64,000 nt of DNA from the NCBI GenBank assembly GCA_021927905.1, contig BLLK01000038.1, positions 1,860,001-1,924,000 of the forward strand. The letters are read 5' to 3'. A program made the translations under genes and the position numbers. Below, piece by piece: positions 32,699-43,073 of this stretch; within the stretch, counting starts at the first letter, position 1; each line of letters starts with the position of its first letter. Source of the DNA: Chaetoceros tenuissimus. Its lineage: Eukaryota; Bacillariophyta; Thalassiosirophyceae; Chaetocerotales; Chaetocerotaceae. Under the pieces are notes generated by a model. The model made no database searches, was not told the DNA's origin, and saw only the letters and a list, made by a program, of their open reading frames with translations.

Positions 32699-33815
32699 TC
32701 TTCAATTCTGTAGCTTCGAATAATTGTAATGTCTGCTTTGTCTGAGCAAGCGATAGCGGTCTGAGGAAATGTGTGAGAAAGTTATTGATGTATCAACTCT
32801 ATTTATTTGCATTTTATATGTGCTTTGGAAGAAAAAGCATGCTTTTTCTTTCAGCTCGGCTAAAAAGAAATTTCTTACTACTTCCAAAAGACTTGTTGAT
32901 TACCGTTGAGCATTCAAATAGTCGTAAATCTACTAATTTCAAACCCGGTTTTAAGGGTTTCGCATACGGTTCCGGAACCAATCACCAAAATCAGCTGAAA
33001 CGGAACCAATGGAATTTTTAGTCACGTTTCAAACTCGAGTAGATCTTTTGATGTTTCCCCAATCATAATCCTCATAAAAATAGTATCCAAATGTGAGTAC
33101 CTTCGTGATTCAATCTTTGAATAAACATGTATGATTTTGATTGATGTATCTCATGAAACAATGGTTTAGGTACCCTTCTAGCAGATAATTAGTCTAGGAT
33201 CAGGAAGCAAAATAGTTTTTGCGCAAACCACAAGCATGCTTAGAAGTTAGGTTTGCAAATGAGCGTTCAAAATTTGAATGAAACCGATAGTTGGCCACTT
33301 TGCTTCAAGGAAAATATGCAGGAAGGAGTAGGGTAGTACTTACAGTACTTATGTACAAACGGATGCTCTCATCAGCCTAAAAGCAGTTTGACTGGAGGGC
33401 ATATTTTCTTTCATATTATGGAAACGTAACAAGAAAGATGAACTGCTTCCTTTGGACTAGTGTTAAGGTCCAACATGTGCCATCTCTTGACATACACGAA
33501 TCCAATCCATCAATATCGCTCCTTCTGCGATCTACGACGACTCCTTACTTTTCGTTCCATAATAAAACTTTACACTTTAGAAAAAGAAAATTGAAACTGA
33601 ATTGACAATTGAGTCGAGAAGAATCATTAAATAAAGGAGACATCGTGGGCTCTTTTGCAAAAGTTGTCAGAACAGGAATGCCAAATATTCTAGTCGTAAA
33701 AATTCACTGCGCACCTGTCTTCTAACATTTTACTATTTAGAGTAAGAGCGAAGGTCAAATTGTAAACTTGGTCTATTCCAGAAAGATAGCCATCTAATTA
33801 TACACAAGAAGAATA
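32699..33815. other. Non-coding, duplicated upstream region
   Basis: No gene is seen. Bases about 33191-33655 correspond to about 30002-30470, and about 33675-33725 to the blocks near 24480 and 31060. It is the promoter side of the intact two-helix gene. Confidence 0.6.
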
Positions 33816-35069
33816 TTGAAAAGAAAGATATCAACAATGGATCAAGCAATATTTAAAACTATTCAGGTAGATACGGAATTCTGTGTATTACTCGATGTTT
33901 CACTTGATGGGCCTTGTAGCCATGAAAGCAATTGTTCAAGAACAAAAGGAAGACCAAACTATGTTGAAATCTATCGACTTATTGATTTATTCAAATCAAT
34001 CGAGTCAGAGAGGTTTCGTTCTTGGTATTCGATACCTATACCCGAGAATATGGATCAAGATGATTGGATGAGATTTCTCCGTCGAATGGCTGATGCACAG
34101 GAAACTTATGCTTTAGAGGGGAAGACTTATGATGTGTTGATATTTTTAATAGTTCTTTCATCTGCTTTGCCAGTTTTTGTCCCTTTCTTGATTGGTTGGT
34201 GCGATAATGAGACAAAGATACAAGGAAAATGTAGCAAAGAGCCTCCACTTTGGTGGAACATGTTATTCGGCGCATTGGCTTTGTCATGGTGTCGTTTCTT
34301 TGAAAAACCTGTTTCATATATTGTGATCAAAGTACTAGAGGCTCCTAAAAAAATATGGAGAAAAAGTCAGGAGAAAGTTGTAAAGGACATGCAACTTGCA
34401 TTCAAATGCAGTGGCTACTCTGCGGAGATTGTACTTGCACAATGTTGTGGAGTTACAAGTAGATTCAGATACATTCGATTTTCTCCAATAACCAAAAGTG
34501 AGAGAGAACATTTCAAGTCTCGCAACAAAGATTTTCAAGATGTGTATAATTTACAAAAGGATGAGGCAAAGAATAAACCATACGATCCAGCATATTGGAA
34601 ACCATTGGAAGGTGAATGGGAAGAGACGAATCGTTTCGGTCTAGGAAAAATCACACATAGATGGATTTTCAATAGAACACAATTGCCTGATGCACTTCGT
34701 TCTCATTACGAGTGTAAATTCCATACTATAGCATTTTCCAGCATACCTAGCAAAAGAAGCTTGTACCATCTCGAAGGGCATCATTCGAATCTTCTCCTTT
34801 CCGATGACGCAACTTCAACATTACCTTCAGAAATCTTTCGACTAGCTGGAAACGATAACAGTGTTGTATTCTATCGAGTTGGCTGTTATCAAATATGGAA
34901 AGTAGAAGGATCAATTTGCATGCAATTTAATCTTGAAGGAAATCTTGTTTTGGAAAATGATATGGTCAGCACAAGCTTTTGGTCTTCCCAAGAGCCGACG
35001 AATGTTTACCGCAAGGTAACAAATACTGATGTGGAGACGAATCCAATGGCATATGGCCAGCTTGCTTGA
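33816..35069 (+). CDS. Two-helix membrane family, intact copy
   Basis: This is a single exon of 417 aa (or 410 if the Met at 33837 is used). The family is unknown to me. An N-terminal soluble part starts IQVDTEFCVLLDV. Two hydrophobic helices, VLIFLIVLSSALPVFVPFLI and a weaker one after EEPPLWWNMLFGALALSW, flank a short Cys-containing loop. The region of about 200 aa after them is probably beta-rich (THRWIFNRTQ, YHLEGHHSNLLLS, EIFRLAGNDNSVVFY, IWKVEGSI, MVSTSFWSSQEP). It is the only complete copy of the family in this window. Confidence 0.7.
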   Translation: MKRKISTMDQAIFKTIQVDTEFCVLLDVSLDGPCSHESNCSRTKGRPNYVEIYRLIDLFKSIESERFRSWYSIPIPENMDQDDWMRFLRRMADAQETYALEGKTYDVLIFLIVLSSALPVFVPFLIGWCDNETKIQGKCSKEPPLWWNMLFGALALSWCRFFEKPVSYIVIKVLEAPKKIWRKSQEKVVKDMQLAFKCSGYSAEIVLAQCCGVTSRFRYIRFSPITKSEREHFKSRNKDFQDVYNLQKDEAKNKPYDPAYWKPLEGEWEETNRFGLGKITHRWIFNRTQLPDALRSHYECKFHTIAFSSIPSKRSLYHLEGHHSNLLLSDDATSTLPSEIFRLAGNDNSVVFYRVGCYQIWKVEGSICMQFNLEGNLVLENDMVSTSFWSSQEPTNVYRKVTNTDVETNPMAYGQLA

Positions 35070-35377
35070 CGGTATAAATCTCTCTTTCGTCGAAATGCAA
35101 TATTATCTCAATTGTAGTCATGCTAAGATAGTAAAATTGTACTGCTTGAATTGGCAATAATAAAAGCAACTAAGCAATCAATCAAGTAGAATTGATAAAG
35201 TTCAGTCCTTGATAGGCTGTAGTAAATCTAATAAATGCGAAAGATCAGTATAAGACTAGATGTACTACTTTCAATTTCAAATTTATTAAAAAATATACAT
35301 ATCAAAATACAATTTATGCAACTCTTATTACTCATCGGGCACACCAAACTGAAGACCGATCTCAAATCATGACTCTT
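35070..35377. other. Convergent spacer
   Basis: AT-rich 3' regions of two converging genes; nothing else is recognised. Confidence 0.4.
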
Positions 35378-36489
35378 CTACTCATTACAAAGCCAGTCGA
35401 TGAGAGTAGTATCATAACAGCAGTACTCATCGAAACAGGACAGGTCTAAATCTCCAATACTATCAAAATCAAAGTTTGTATTAGATTTTGAAGGCCTGCT
35501 ATCGAAATCATCTTCGTCAACATGTGAGAGCATCTCATTTGTGTTGCAGCTTTCATATTTTCTTTTTCTACTTCCAGATTCAGATACAGTATCTTGGACA
35601 GATCCAATAGATGATAAGTCTAAACTATTAAAAGATAGATCTGACTTAGAATCACAAAAGATGCTGTAAGAGGAGCTTGACATTGCCTCGCCACTTGAGT
35701 GTTGAACATTTTTGCATGCAGCTTTACGAATCTTTTGAGGCAACAATGGAAAGTGTTCTTCAGTGCACTTTTGAAGCAAAGTCTCGAAGACTCTTGGATT
35801 ATGCTTGTGTTGTTGGAAGAAACCTTCAACTTCATTTGGGCATTTGGTATCTTTCTTCATGTTCTTGTACTTCTTGACGATTTTCTCGAACTTCTGGTAG
35901 ATGTCCAAGATTGCTTGGTCTGATGAGGATTCCTCAGATTCCTCATTTTCGAATTGGCTAGTGAGAGGTTTCCCCATCTGTTCGTCAAGAGTCAAGAATA
36001 CAGAAATGAAAGCTGCCTCGAATGTTCGGCGATCTCTGAAAGCTTGTCCAATTTTCGATCTGATATAAAATTTCGTATCTTGATCTTCCATATTGCATCG
36101 ATAGAAGCATGACTTATGGTAAAGTACAAATGTAAACCCTTGATTGAGAAAATCTTCGACAATTTCTGCGCTTAATTTTGTTTTTGCAGCTCTGTTACAG
36201 ACATCATACTCCTCGTACCTCTTTTTGATTTCAGTATTCAGAGCATCTATAGCACACCTTTGCTTAGATTCCATTTTTCTATGGAAACAAAATAGATTTT
36301 AGTTAGTTCGCGATTCGCTGCTATTGATTTTATGACGATTCGCTGCTATTGATTTTATGAAGATTATCATGTAGAGGCTGTTACTCACAGATTTCCACGT
36401 TGAAAGAGAATATCTTTATCTCCCAAGCGCACTTCTCTACCAAGTAACGACAATGCTTTGTTCATAGTAGAGGTAAGAAGGTATTTCAT
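35378..36489 (-). CDS. DUF6824-like protein, paralogue of the HAT N-terminus
   Basis: Two exons: 36489-36389 and 36278-35378, GT-AG intron, 333 aa. Exon 1 ends DILFQRGN, a degenerate form of the diatom DUF6824 opening. Exon 2 continues with the helical core (TKLSAEIVEDFLNQGFTFVLYH) and the domain end KFYIRSKIGQAFRDRR. A second region, VFETLLQKCTEEHFPLLPQKIRKA then SSGEAMSS, is also present in the acetyltransferase at 26.5-29.4 kb. Intron position and phase match between the two genes. The tail is acidic with GSRKRKYES, a possible nuclear signal. It has no PHD or KAT domain. A role in chromatin or transcription is inferred. Confidence 0.65.
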
Positions 36490-36815
36490 TGTGATCGTCT
36501 TGCTGCTTTTGGCATTCTTATGATTTACATATGTAGGAGAGATCATCCTGGAACATTAGTATATATTGATTCAATTTTTGCTAATGTTCAATTTATGAGT
36601 AGAAGAAGTAGAATAGGTTTTACAGTATTGACCATATTCTGTTGGAATTCAGATTACATTCAATTGGAATGCAGATTGCATTCGAATCGCATTCCACTAA
36701 AAAAGATGAATAGAGTTCCAACATGCACGACCGCTTTGTCTTTACTTTACAAGACTGTGAATCTTGTTTGTATCTTTATAAAAATCATTCTCGGAAAGCA
36801 AATGTAACACTTATT
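36490..36815. other. Spacer upstream of the DUF6824-like gene
   Basis: No gene is seen. A short internal repeat (ggaattcagattacattcaattggaatgcagattgcattc) lies near 36650-36690. Confidence 0.4.
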
Positions 36816-39800
36816 TTAAAAATCCTGCATAAGAGCATCATTACCGAGTGCTTCTTCGAGATCTCTTTTTGCTTCTCTTTTACAAGTCGGGCAATGCACG
36901 AAAGCTCCTTTCTGTGGAATTGATAATATGCAATCCTTGCATTTTTTAGGAATGTCTATATGTACATTCGGTATGCTACCAGGTTGACAATTTTTCTTGT
37001 GTGCATCATAGCAGCTGATAAATTCATTTTCTGATGGAATTTTTCCAGATTTATCACAAAATATGAAGGAGCAGTCTGGACATTGCTTCAATGCTTTCTT
37101 CCCCTTTGATGGATCTCTTTTACAGACCTCATCGATATCATCTAGAGATGGATCATGTACGTTGTTATACTTGATGAACTGACAATTAGTCTCAATTTGT
37201 TTTCGCTTGCATGCAAAGCTATAGCTACAATTAAGGTAGCACTTGTGCGGTACTTCATTTTTGGAATATGGACTGAAATGGGGTCTGGAATTAATATTTT
37301 CTGTAACTGATTGCGGAGATGCAGTTAGCCTTGGTCTCTTTGGGTTTGGACTCAAACAATCGTCATCTAAGACAAGAGAGAGACCTTCTTTTCCTTCTAT
37401 ACATTTTAATATGCCCGCAACAAGGTTTTTGCTACTATATGTATTTTCGCCTTTACCGTCTGGGTCTTGAAACACAAAGTTATGGTCTTCCATACTTTTT
37501 TTCGTCTTCTCGAAAACTTCCTTGAAAGTCATGTGTACTCCTTTATACGCTGCGTCACAAAGGCGACTATAGAACTCTTCAGCGAAACGAATAGCAGCTT
37601 CATTACGAACTCTCGAGTCCCAATACACAATGAAGCTATTCTCAAAATGTTTCTTAGCTGCATTTGTGATTTCCTCTGATTTGCAGTTGTTCAAAACAAC
37701 ACATTCCACTTGTCTTTTGCAATTATCATCTTTGAAAACAACACAGATGTCCGTATCCTCAAGTTTTCCTTTATGTCCAGCACAATGTAGTATCTTGAGA
37801 GTTTCGTTGTCTTCATAGATATTACGCGTTTTAAAATAACCTCCTTCCTCCGAAACAAAAAAAGCTTCGTAATTGGCATGTATGAGTTGGTGCTGTATTA
37901 TGTTTTGTTCTTTTTCAGCATTGCATGTTGAACTTTCCATGCAAGCAACCATCATCTTTTCTGCAGGAGGGGGCTTCTTCTGTTCCTTCAAATACTTTAG
38001 AATCGTTTTTTGCTCTATACTGTTGAGTGCCAATTCCGCACGTAATATTTCTGCTTTGAAGTTTTCATCATCTCCATTGTATATGTAGTAGTATGCATTC
38101 CGTAGGGCAGGTATTGTCATGTTATAACCTTGCATCTTTTCCGCAATCTCATTTAATCTTGGATTTTGAAACTTCAATGTACTCAAGTCTGTTTTAATTT
38201 CTTTGAACACATAGTTTTTGTAGTCTATTTCAAAGGTACGAGTCGAGCCCGTTCCATCTCTGTACATATCTTGCGCATTTTCGTCTAAGGCGCCATCGAG
38301 CACCTCAGTAAGCATGTTGAATGAGAACACAAGCTTCCTTCTGTAAAAAAATTCATTTATGCATTCGCATTTGTTTTGAATATTCATAAGCATCGCTTGC
38401 ATTGAACCTTTGCTGCCGTTGGGGTGAAAAAGTACCTTGATTTTCATGTCTATAGTATCTAGAAGTAATGCACATAATTGCTTCTCTTCTTGAAATCGAA
38501 ATACACATGCCGAGTGTAGAAGAAGAGGTTCGCATCTGCCTTCGATCAAAGCATTCACAAGTTGACAATAAAAGGATGTGATAGCAAATCCATGCTCTTC
38601 AAATTCTATATTTCCTATTTCGACATAATCCGATAGAATATCGTTCGAATCTTGAAGCGAGTCCTTTGACGAATGAGTTTGTAGGATTGGTACAATGAAA
38701 CAATCTTTACACTTTCCAAATATACCAATTTCGATCATTACTCTCTGTAAAAAGACGAAATGCTCTTCATACCCAAGCCATAATCGGCGTAGTAATGAAA
38801 CATCCAAAACTCCATCATTTTTCAATCTATTCCATGAACTACCATCATTCAATTCAATGGCATAGTCATCCCGTAGAAACCAATGAATCCTAAAGTCTCG
38901 CACAACATATGCGATAGCATTTATTAGCCATTGAGGATCAAGTATACAGTAGTCACGTAATGCTGGAATTTGATGGAAGTACAAACATTGTCCGATATTA
39001 TGGAACTGTTTCAGCAAGCTCTTACATATCTCTTCCTTTCCCCCACGATAATAGTTCTCTTCATCGAAAACCCCACACTGTGACATTACTTCGAGTACGG
39101 ACACGTCTCCGTTCTTCTTAGGATTGATTGATATAATAGGATTGTCTTTAGATATTTCGGTAAGTTTGTCCATGGTTTGAAGCATCGATATTGGAACTTC
39201 TTGCAACATATCACATCCTTTGTCCTTCAATGCAGTATCAAGTAGCAGTTGACGCAACTTGAGTATGTTCTTGTCTCGGGGGTTGCTATTGTCGATGGGC
39301 CAAAAGCTAAAGCCACAAGTTTCATTGGTAGTAGAGGTCGAAGATATTAGTGTGCTTGGAATTGGGAATAGACTACCAAGGTCTAAGTTCTCATTGAGTA
39401 TTCTATCGATATCATCAAGTTTTTCCAAGCTACTGCTTGGAGTTGAATCCTGGTCCCCAGTTTCCAAGAGATCATCATAATGTGTACCTACAAGAATCAC
39501 AGGAGGATAATTGATAGATGGATCTAAGCTAAAATCATCTTTGCTGGCATCTAAGTTGATCGAAGAGAACCAATACTGAAGGTGTTCAAGTGATTCTTGC
39601 TTTGTGTCTTCATTTAGTATCTTCATCATATCAAATACAACAATGAAAATACCTTCCCTTGAAAAGAATAGATTCTGAATTCCTCTAAATACTGTTTGTC
39701 CACCATTATCAAAGATTGTGAATCGAATCGACGTTCCATCTTTGCTATTCATTAAATGCATATCGTCTACATTCTTTACAGTACTTTCTTCCCCTGCTCT

Positions 39801-41405
39801 TATATCCTCTTTATGAATGCTCGTTATGTCCTTTAACGATTCTTTACGAGACCCGCTCATAGTGCTACCTTCCATGATACTTTCTAATCCACAAGAGCAA
39901 TTGATGAGGTGTTCACATGTATGTTTCATTGAGTATATGAAAGCCAATTCCTCATCATCATCATCACTAGCGTCAGAATTGTCATCTGAATCATTGCCAT
40001 TAGAAGAATCACTTTTGTGATTGCCAAAGGAACTCTCTATATGTCGTCCTGATTCTATCCGCACGTTTCCTGTTTGCTCACTGTCCAACAGAGAATTAGG
40101 CTGGTGGCATGCATCTTCATCTTTTCCAAATTGTATAAACCTCAATTTTGAAACCGATTCTCTATTAAATTCGTGCATACTTTCTACAAGCCCTCTACAC
40201 GAACATTCTTCTTCATATAGATGACATTGTTCGCAGTCTGTCGTAGTTTCATCTAAAGAACGCATACATAAAGATCGCGTCGTCAATTTGGCACCTTTTT
40301 CTTTTTGACGAAAGGTATTGCTTGCCTTAATATTCGAGTCGCGAATCATACCAAAGTCACGAATATAAGTACGGGATCCTCTGGTACTTGGACAATGAGG
40401 CTGAAAACCGGATCCCTTCAGAGAATTAATGGTAGAAGTTTTACCGCTTCGTCCTTGTCCCACAAATGTGACAGTTGAACGATTCAGTGGCACTTTCTTC
40501 TCTTTTTCTGTTATTGTCTCAAGCTCTTTTTTTGCAAAGAGCATTTGGAGTGGTACATCATTCATCAAGCAAGCATACTGTAACACATTCTTGCAGGTCG
40601 AATCTACTGTATTGAGCAATTCTGGTCCACAAATTTGCACCATGCTCTTGACAGTTTCGAAGTCAGAAAAAGGATTGATTACCAAGTAATGCAAAGCTGT
40701 GAGTCCGCTACCATCTTGTTGATGACAATTATATCTATTCACTAAAGCTTTGCTAAAGCTTGGATTTTCACTGCAGCAAATCTGATGAATTGGAAAAGAA
40801 TTGTGACGATTCTTTATCCATTCATTGACTTGGTTGTCGTCGGAAGTTTCTGATCTTGGGACTTTTGCAAATGGAGATGCCGAAAGTAGAGCAGTGTCTT
40901 CAATGATTCTGTTTCCGAGTTCTGTATCGTGATGGACTCTCAACACGATCAACATATTACAACCAGTAAATGCGTGGTCACATATCTGTCTACAGGTTGA
41001 CGGGATAAATAGAGACCAGATGAGTCCGCAGTAGCCGAGTGCATATGCACCAATGCTCTCTAGCTCCCGTGAAAATTGCACAAAAGAAAGTTTTACCAAG
41101 CGGTAGAAACAGTACTTCCCCATCTTCTTTGTAGAATCGTGCATAAATACTATCTCGACATTTGCACAACCAGTGAAAGTATGATCTCGAACTTCCTCTA
41201 CGCCTGGGAGAATAATTAACTGCTGCCATGATTGCCGTTCTGCGTCAGTGTGGACAATATGCTTCTCTGATGCCAGATTCCATAGTTCCTCCCCATTGTA
41301 AAAATACGTTTTGAGGCCTCTGTACATGCGAACTCCTGGACCCTCCCTTCCAATAGCCTCCCATTCTTCATCGCTAATAGTAATTTTCATTCTCTTTGCT
41401 ACCAC
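36816..41405 (-). CDS. ROCO protein: LRR_5, ROC GTPase, COR, CHAT-like peptidase, Cys-rich tail (copy A)
   Basis: This is a single exon of 1529 aa. Residues 1-180: LRR_5 sensor (GPGVRMYRGLKT, IGAYALGYC, ICDHAFTGC). About 230-300: ankyrin-like (GLTALHYLVINPF). ROC GTPase: P-loop GQGRSGKT (316-323), switch II FDNGGQ (D566), then VILVGTHYDD, with a long acidic loop inserted. COR: about 770-1100 (QCGVFDEENYY, ALRDYCILDPQWLINAIAYV). About 1150-1300 fits the CHAT pattern: ILHCAGHK (H1211), VVLNNCKS (C1241) and NEAAIRFAEEFYSRL, the usual 'AA.AFA.AFY.AL' end. About 1385-1510: Cys/His-rich tail, probably zinc-binding. Inference: GTPase-switched sensor controlling a caspase-like protease. The CHAT call rests on motif order and both catalytic residues, not on a search. 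Confidence 0.82.
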   Translation of the reverse strand: MVAKRMKITISDEEWEAIGREGPGVRMYRGLKTYFYNGEELWNLASEKHIVHTDAERQSWQQLIILPGVEEVRDHTFTGCANVEIVFMHDSTKKMGKYCFYRLVKLSFVQFSRELESIGAYALGYCGLIWSLFIPSTCRQICDHAFTGCNMLIVLRVHHDTELGNRIIEDTALLSASPFAKVPRSETSDDNQVNEWIKNRHNSFPIHQICCSENPSFSKALVNRYNCHQQDGSGLTALHYLVINPFSDFETVKSMVQICGPELLNTVDSTCKNVLQYACLMNDVPLQMLFAKKELETITEKEKKVPLNRSTVTFVGQGRSGKTSTINSLKGSGFQPHCPSTRGSRTYIRDFGMIRDSNIKASNTFRQKEKGAKLTTRSLCMRSLDETTTDCEQCHLYEEECSCRGLVESMHEFNRESVSKLRFIQFGKDEDACHQPNSLLDSEQTGNVRIESGRHIESSFGNHKSDSSNGNDSDDNSDASDDDDEELAFIYSMKHTCEHLINCSCGLESIMEGSTMSGSRKESLKDITSIHKEDIRAGEESTVKNVDDMHLMNSKDGTSIRFTIFDNGGQTVFRGIQNLFFSREGIFIVVFDMMKILNEDTKQESLEHLQYWFSSINLDASKDDFSLDPSINYPPVILVGTHYDDLLETGDQDSTPSSSLEKLDDIDRILNENLDLGSLFPIPSTLISSTSTTNETCGFSFWPIDNSNPRDKNILKLRQLLLDTALKDKGCDMLQEVPISMLQTMDKLTEISKDNPIISINPKKNGDVSVLEVMSQCGVFDEENYYRGGKEEICKSLLKQFHNIGQCLYFHQIPALRDYCILDPQWLINAIAYVVRDFRIHWFLRDDYAIELNDGSSWNRLKNDGVLDVSLLRRLWLGYEEHFVFLQRVMIEIGIFGKCKDCFIVPILQTHSSKDSLQDSNDILSDYVEIGNIEFEEHGFAITSFYCQLVNALIEGRCEPLLLHSACVFRFQEEKQLCALLLDTIDMKIKVLFHPNGSKGSMQAMLMNIQNKCECINEFFYRRKLVFSFNMLTEVLDGALDENAQDMYRDGTGSTRTFEIDYKNYVFKEIKTDLSTLKFQNPRLNEIAEKMQGYNMTIPALRNAYYYIYNGDDENFKAEILRAELALNSIEQKTILKYLKEQKKPPPAEKMMVACMESSTCNAEKEQNIIQHQLIHANYEAFFVSEEGGYFKTRNIYEDNETLKILHCAGHKGKLEDTDICVVFKDDNCKRQVECVVLNNCKSEEITNAAKKHFENSFIVYWDSRVRNEAAIRFAEEFYSRLCDAAYKGVHMTFKEVFEKTKKSMEDHNFVFQDPDGKGENTYSSKNLVAGILKCIEGKEGLSLVLDDDCLSPNPKRPRLTASPQSVTENINSRPHFSPYSKNEVPHKCYLNCSYSFACKRKQIETNCQFIKYNNVHDPSLDDIDEVCKRDPSKGKKALKQCPDCSFIFCDKSGKIPSENEFISCYDAHKKNCQPGSIPNVHIDIPKKCKDCILSIPQKGAFVHCPTCKREAKRDLEEALGNDALMQDF

Positions 41406-41969
41406 TGATGATTCTGCGAAGGCTATATTTTACTTTCGACGTTTTGTTTGTCTACCTTAATGGTCAGAATAGTTCTTTTGATGTGTCTGTCACGTTGCTA
41501 ATGGCTGTGCTGTAGCTGGATTGCTTGATTTAATAATTCGTGCAGGGGCACAACAAGACTGAAGATGTCGAATATATGTCGTATTTCTATATTTTTAAAT
41601 TTTGACATCACCATCCGTCTATGTTACCTCAAAGCAATTTCATTGCTCTGACAAAGACAGAACAAGAAAATGAAATAAAAAGAACGATAGGAAAAAGGAT
41701 CAGATGGATCACTTCTTTTGTTCAGTGTCATTTATGAAGTATAGAGCGCACTCAAGAAATAAAAATTCTTTCGTTCCCGTTTCAGATAACGGTAATATTG
41801 TAACGTCCCGAAATCAGTTTACAAATGTAATTTTATTTTGAGCGCTGTAAAATGTCTTGCATAAGAGTAATATATCTTCACCACGTAGAAAAATGGCCTA
41901 GGGCTAATTCATATTAGCTCTGCTTCTATTGGCTCTCTTCCTTTACGTATGTCTCAACGCTCCACGTAA
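41406..41969. other. Upstream region of ROCO A
   Basis: No gene. About 41480-41630 is similar to about 48180-48330 (gtctgtcacgttgct, attcgtgcag, tttttaaattttgacatc), showing that the promoter was duplicated together with the ROCO gene. Confidence 0.6.
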
Positions 41970-42722
41970 GTGCATTCTGAGTTTCCCACCAGATCCCAAA
42001 ATAGACGCATCAAGAATGATCACTACAGGAGTAGGATTTCCAATCATACTCCTTCGAGAAGAATTCATAGATTGACAAACATACATAAAATATATCGTAA
42101 AATAAAAATCTTCCAGTCCTCAATCATCTTGAGCAGTCTTTTCGCATCTGTTTTGGCCTCAGATAAGACTACCAACAAAGGCATTCGCGGACTCGGGAAC
42201 AATGGAAATGGAAACGGAAAAGGCAACAAGACATGCACAACCTACAAAATCAACGGACCATTGATTTTGAAAAACAGTGCTGTATTCCGTAGTGCCAGAA
42301 TCGATCAAATCACATCCGAGACCCAATGTGTAAACATTTCCACATTCGCTGGAGGAGCATTAGGTGCTTCCTTCTGCAGTGGCGATACATTTTCAATTGG
42401 GGCAACTCCATTCTTTGACCAAGATGGAAATGAAATGGGATACTATACCCGCAGTGGAATGCGTGTTCCTTTATTTGATGTACAAGAGGGTGAGAATCCT
42501 ATCCTTGTAGGAAATGCCTTCAATGCATTTGTATTCAAGAATGGGGATCAGTTGCATTTCCAAAGATGTGATCCAGCTGGAGCCCCTACTCTTGTCACTG
42601 CAATTGCTGGCGGTACCGGTGAATATGTTGGTTCCATTGGTGAAGTAACCATTACTGATTTCTTGAAGCCTTCTGATAATCTTTTTGAAGTTTGCATTGT
42701 CAAGAGAGAATGGGAATATTAA
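41970..42722 (+). CDS. Dirigent/AOC-like barrel protein, secreted
   Basis: The frame is open for 250 codons. A hydrophobic stretch (IFQSSIILSSLFASVLAS, about 49-66) looks like a signal peptide. The mature part is a beta-barrel-type domain with GASFCSGDTFSIGATPFFD, HFQRCDPAGAPTLVTAIAGG and TGEYVGSIGEVTI. The GGTGEY-x-G-x-xG element is typical of dirigent and allene-oxide-cyclase proteins. No in-frame ATG precedes the signal peptide; the frame begins at GTG. The true start may be in an upstream exon: ATGTCTCAACGC at 41949 ends at a perfect donor (gtaagt), and the acceptor caccag 27 bases on would restore the frame, but such an intron is very short. The substrate is unknown. Confidence 0.6.
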   Translation: MHSEFPTRSQNRRIKNDHYRSRISNHTPSRRIHRLTNIHKIYRKIKIFQSSIILSSLFASVLASDKTTNKGIRGLGNNGNGNGKGNKTCTTYKINGPLILKNSAVFRSARIDQITSETQCVNISTFAGGALGASFCSGDTFSIGATPFFDQDGNEMGYYTRSGMRVPLFDVQEGENPILVGNAFNAFVFKNGDQLHFQRCDPAGAPTLVTAIAGGTGEYVGSIGEVTITDFLKPSDNLFEVCIVKREWEY

Positions 42723-43073
42723 GTTGAAAGGCCCAAGAGACTGAAGTATGTATAGTACAATGATAACTGACTCTTTCAGTGTATCAGAATAATTTAATAC
42801 CTCATTCTAATATTATTCGATCCACAACAGATTTTGAAGAAACATAAATAGATTTCCTATTCATTATTCTCTTTATTTACAATTTTTAGATTCAGATTCA
42901 AATTCGCAAAACCGCGAGAAGTAGCTCTTCCATATCTGCTATATCTATTTACATCATTCCTTGCAAAATAAAGCAGCTTTCACAATACTCCAAGCTATTA
43001 AATTGCATCAGTAAGCGAGAAGCAAGTAACATCGTCTCCCATGATGACCAAATTGAAATATTTCATTGAAGTC
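42723..43073. other. Duplicated 3' region
   Basis: About 42723-43050 is similar to about 50572-50910 (for example gaaggcccaagagact, aaaaccgcgagaagtagctc). It is part of the segmental duplication. No gene. Confidence 0.65.

Noticed and set aside
32773-33021. Plus-strand frame of 82 codons
   Set aside because: No similarity noticed, and it lies in duplicated upstream sequence without support as a gene.
36640-36700. Start of a microsatellite or short tandem array (ggaatgcagatt-like)
   Set aside because: Only two or three imperfect units; too little to call an element.
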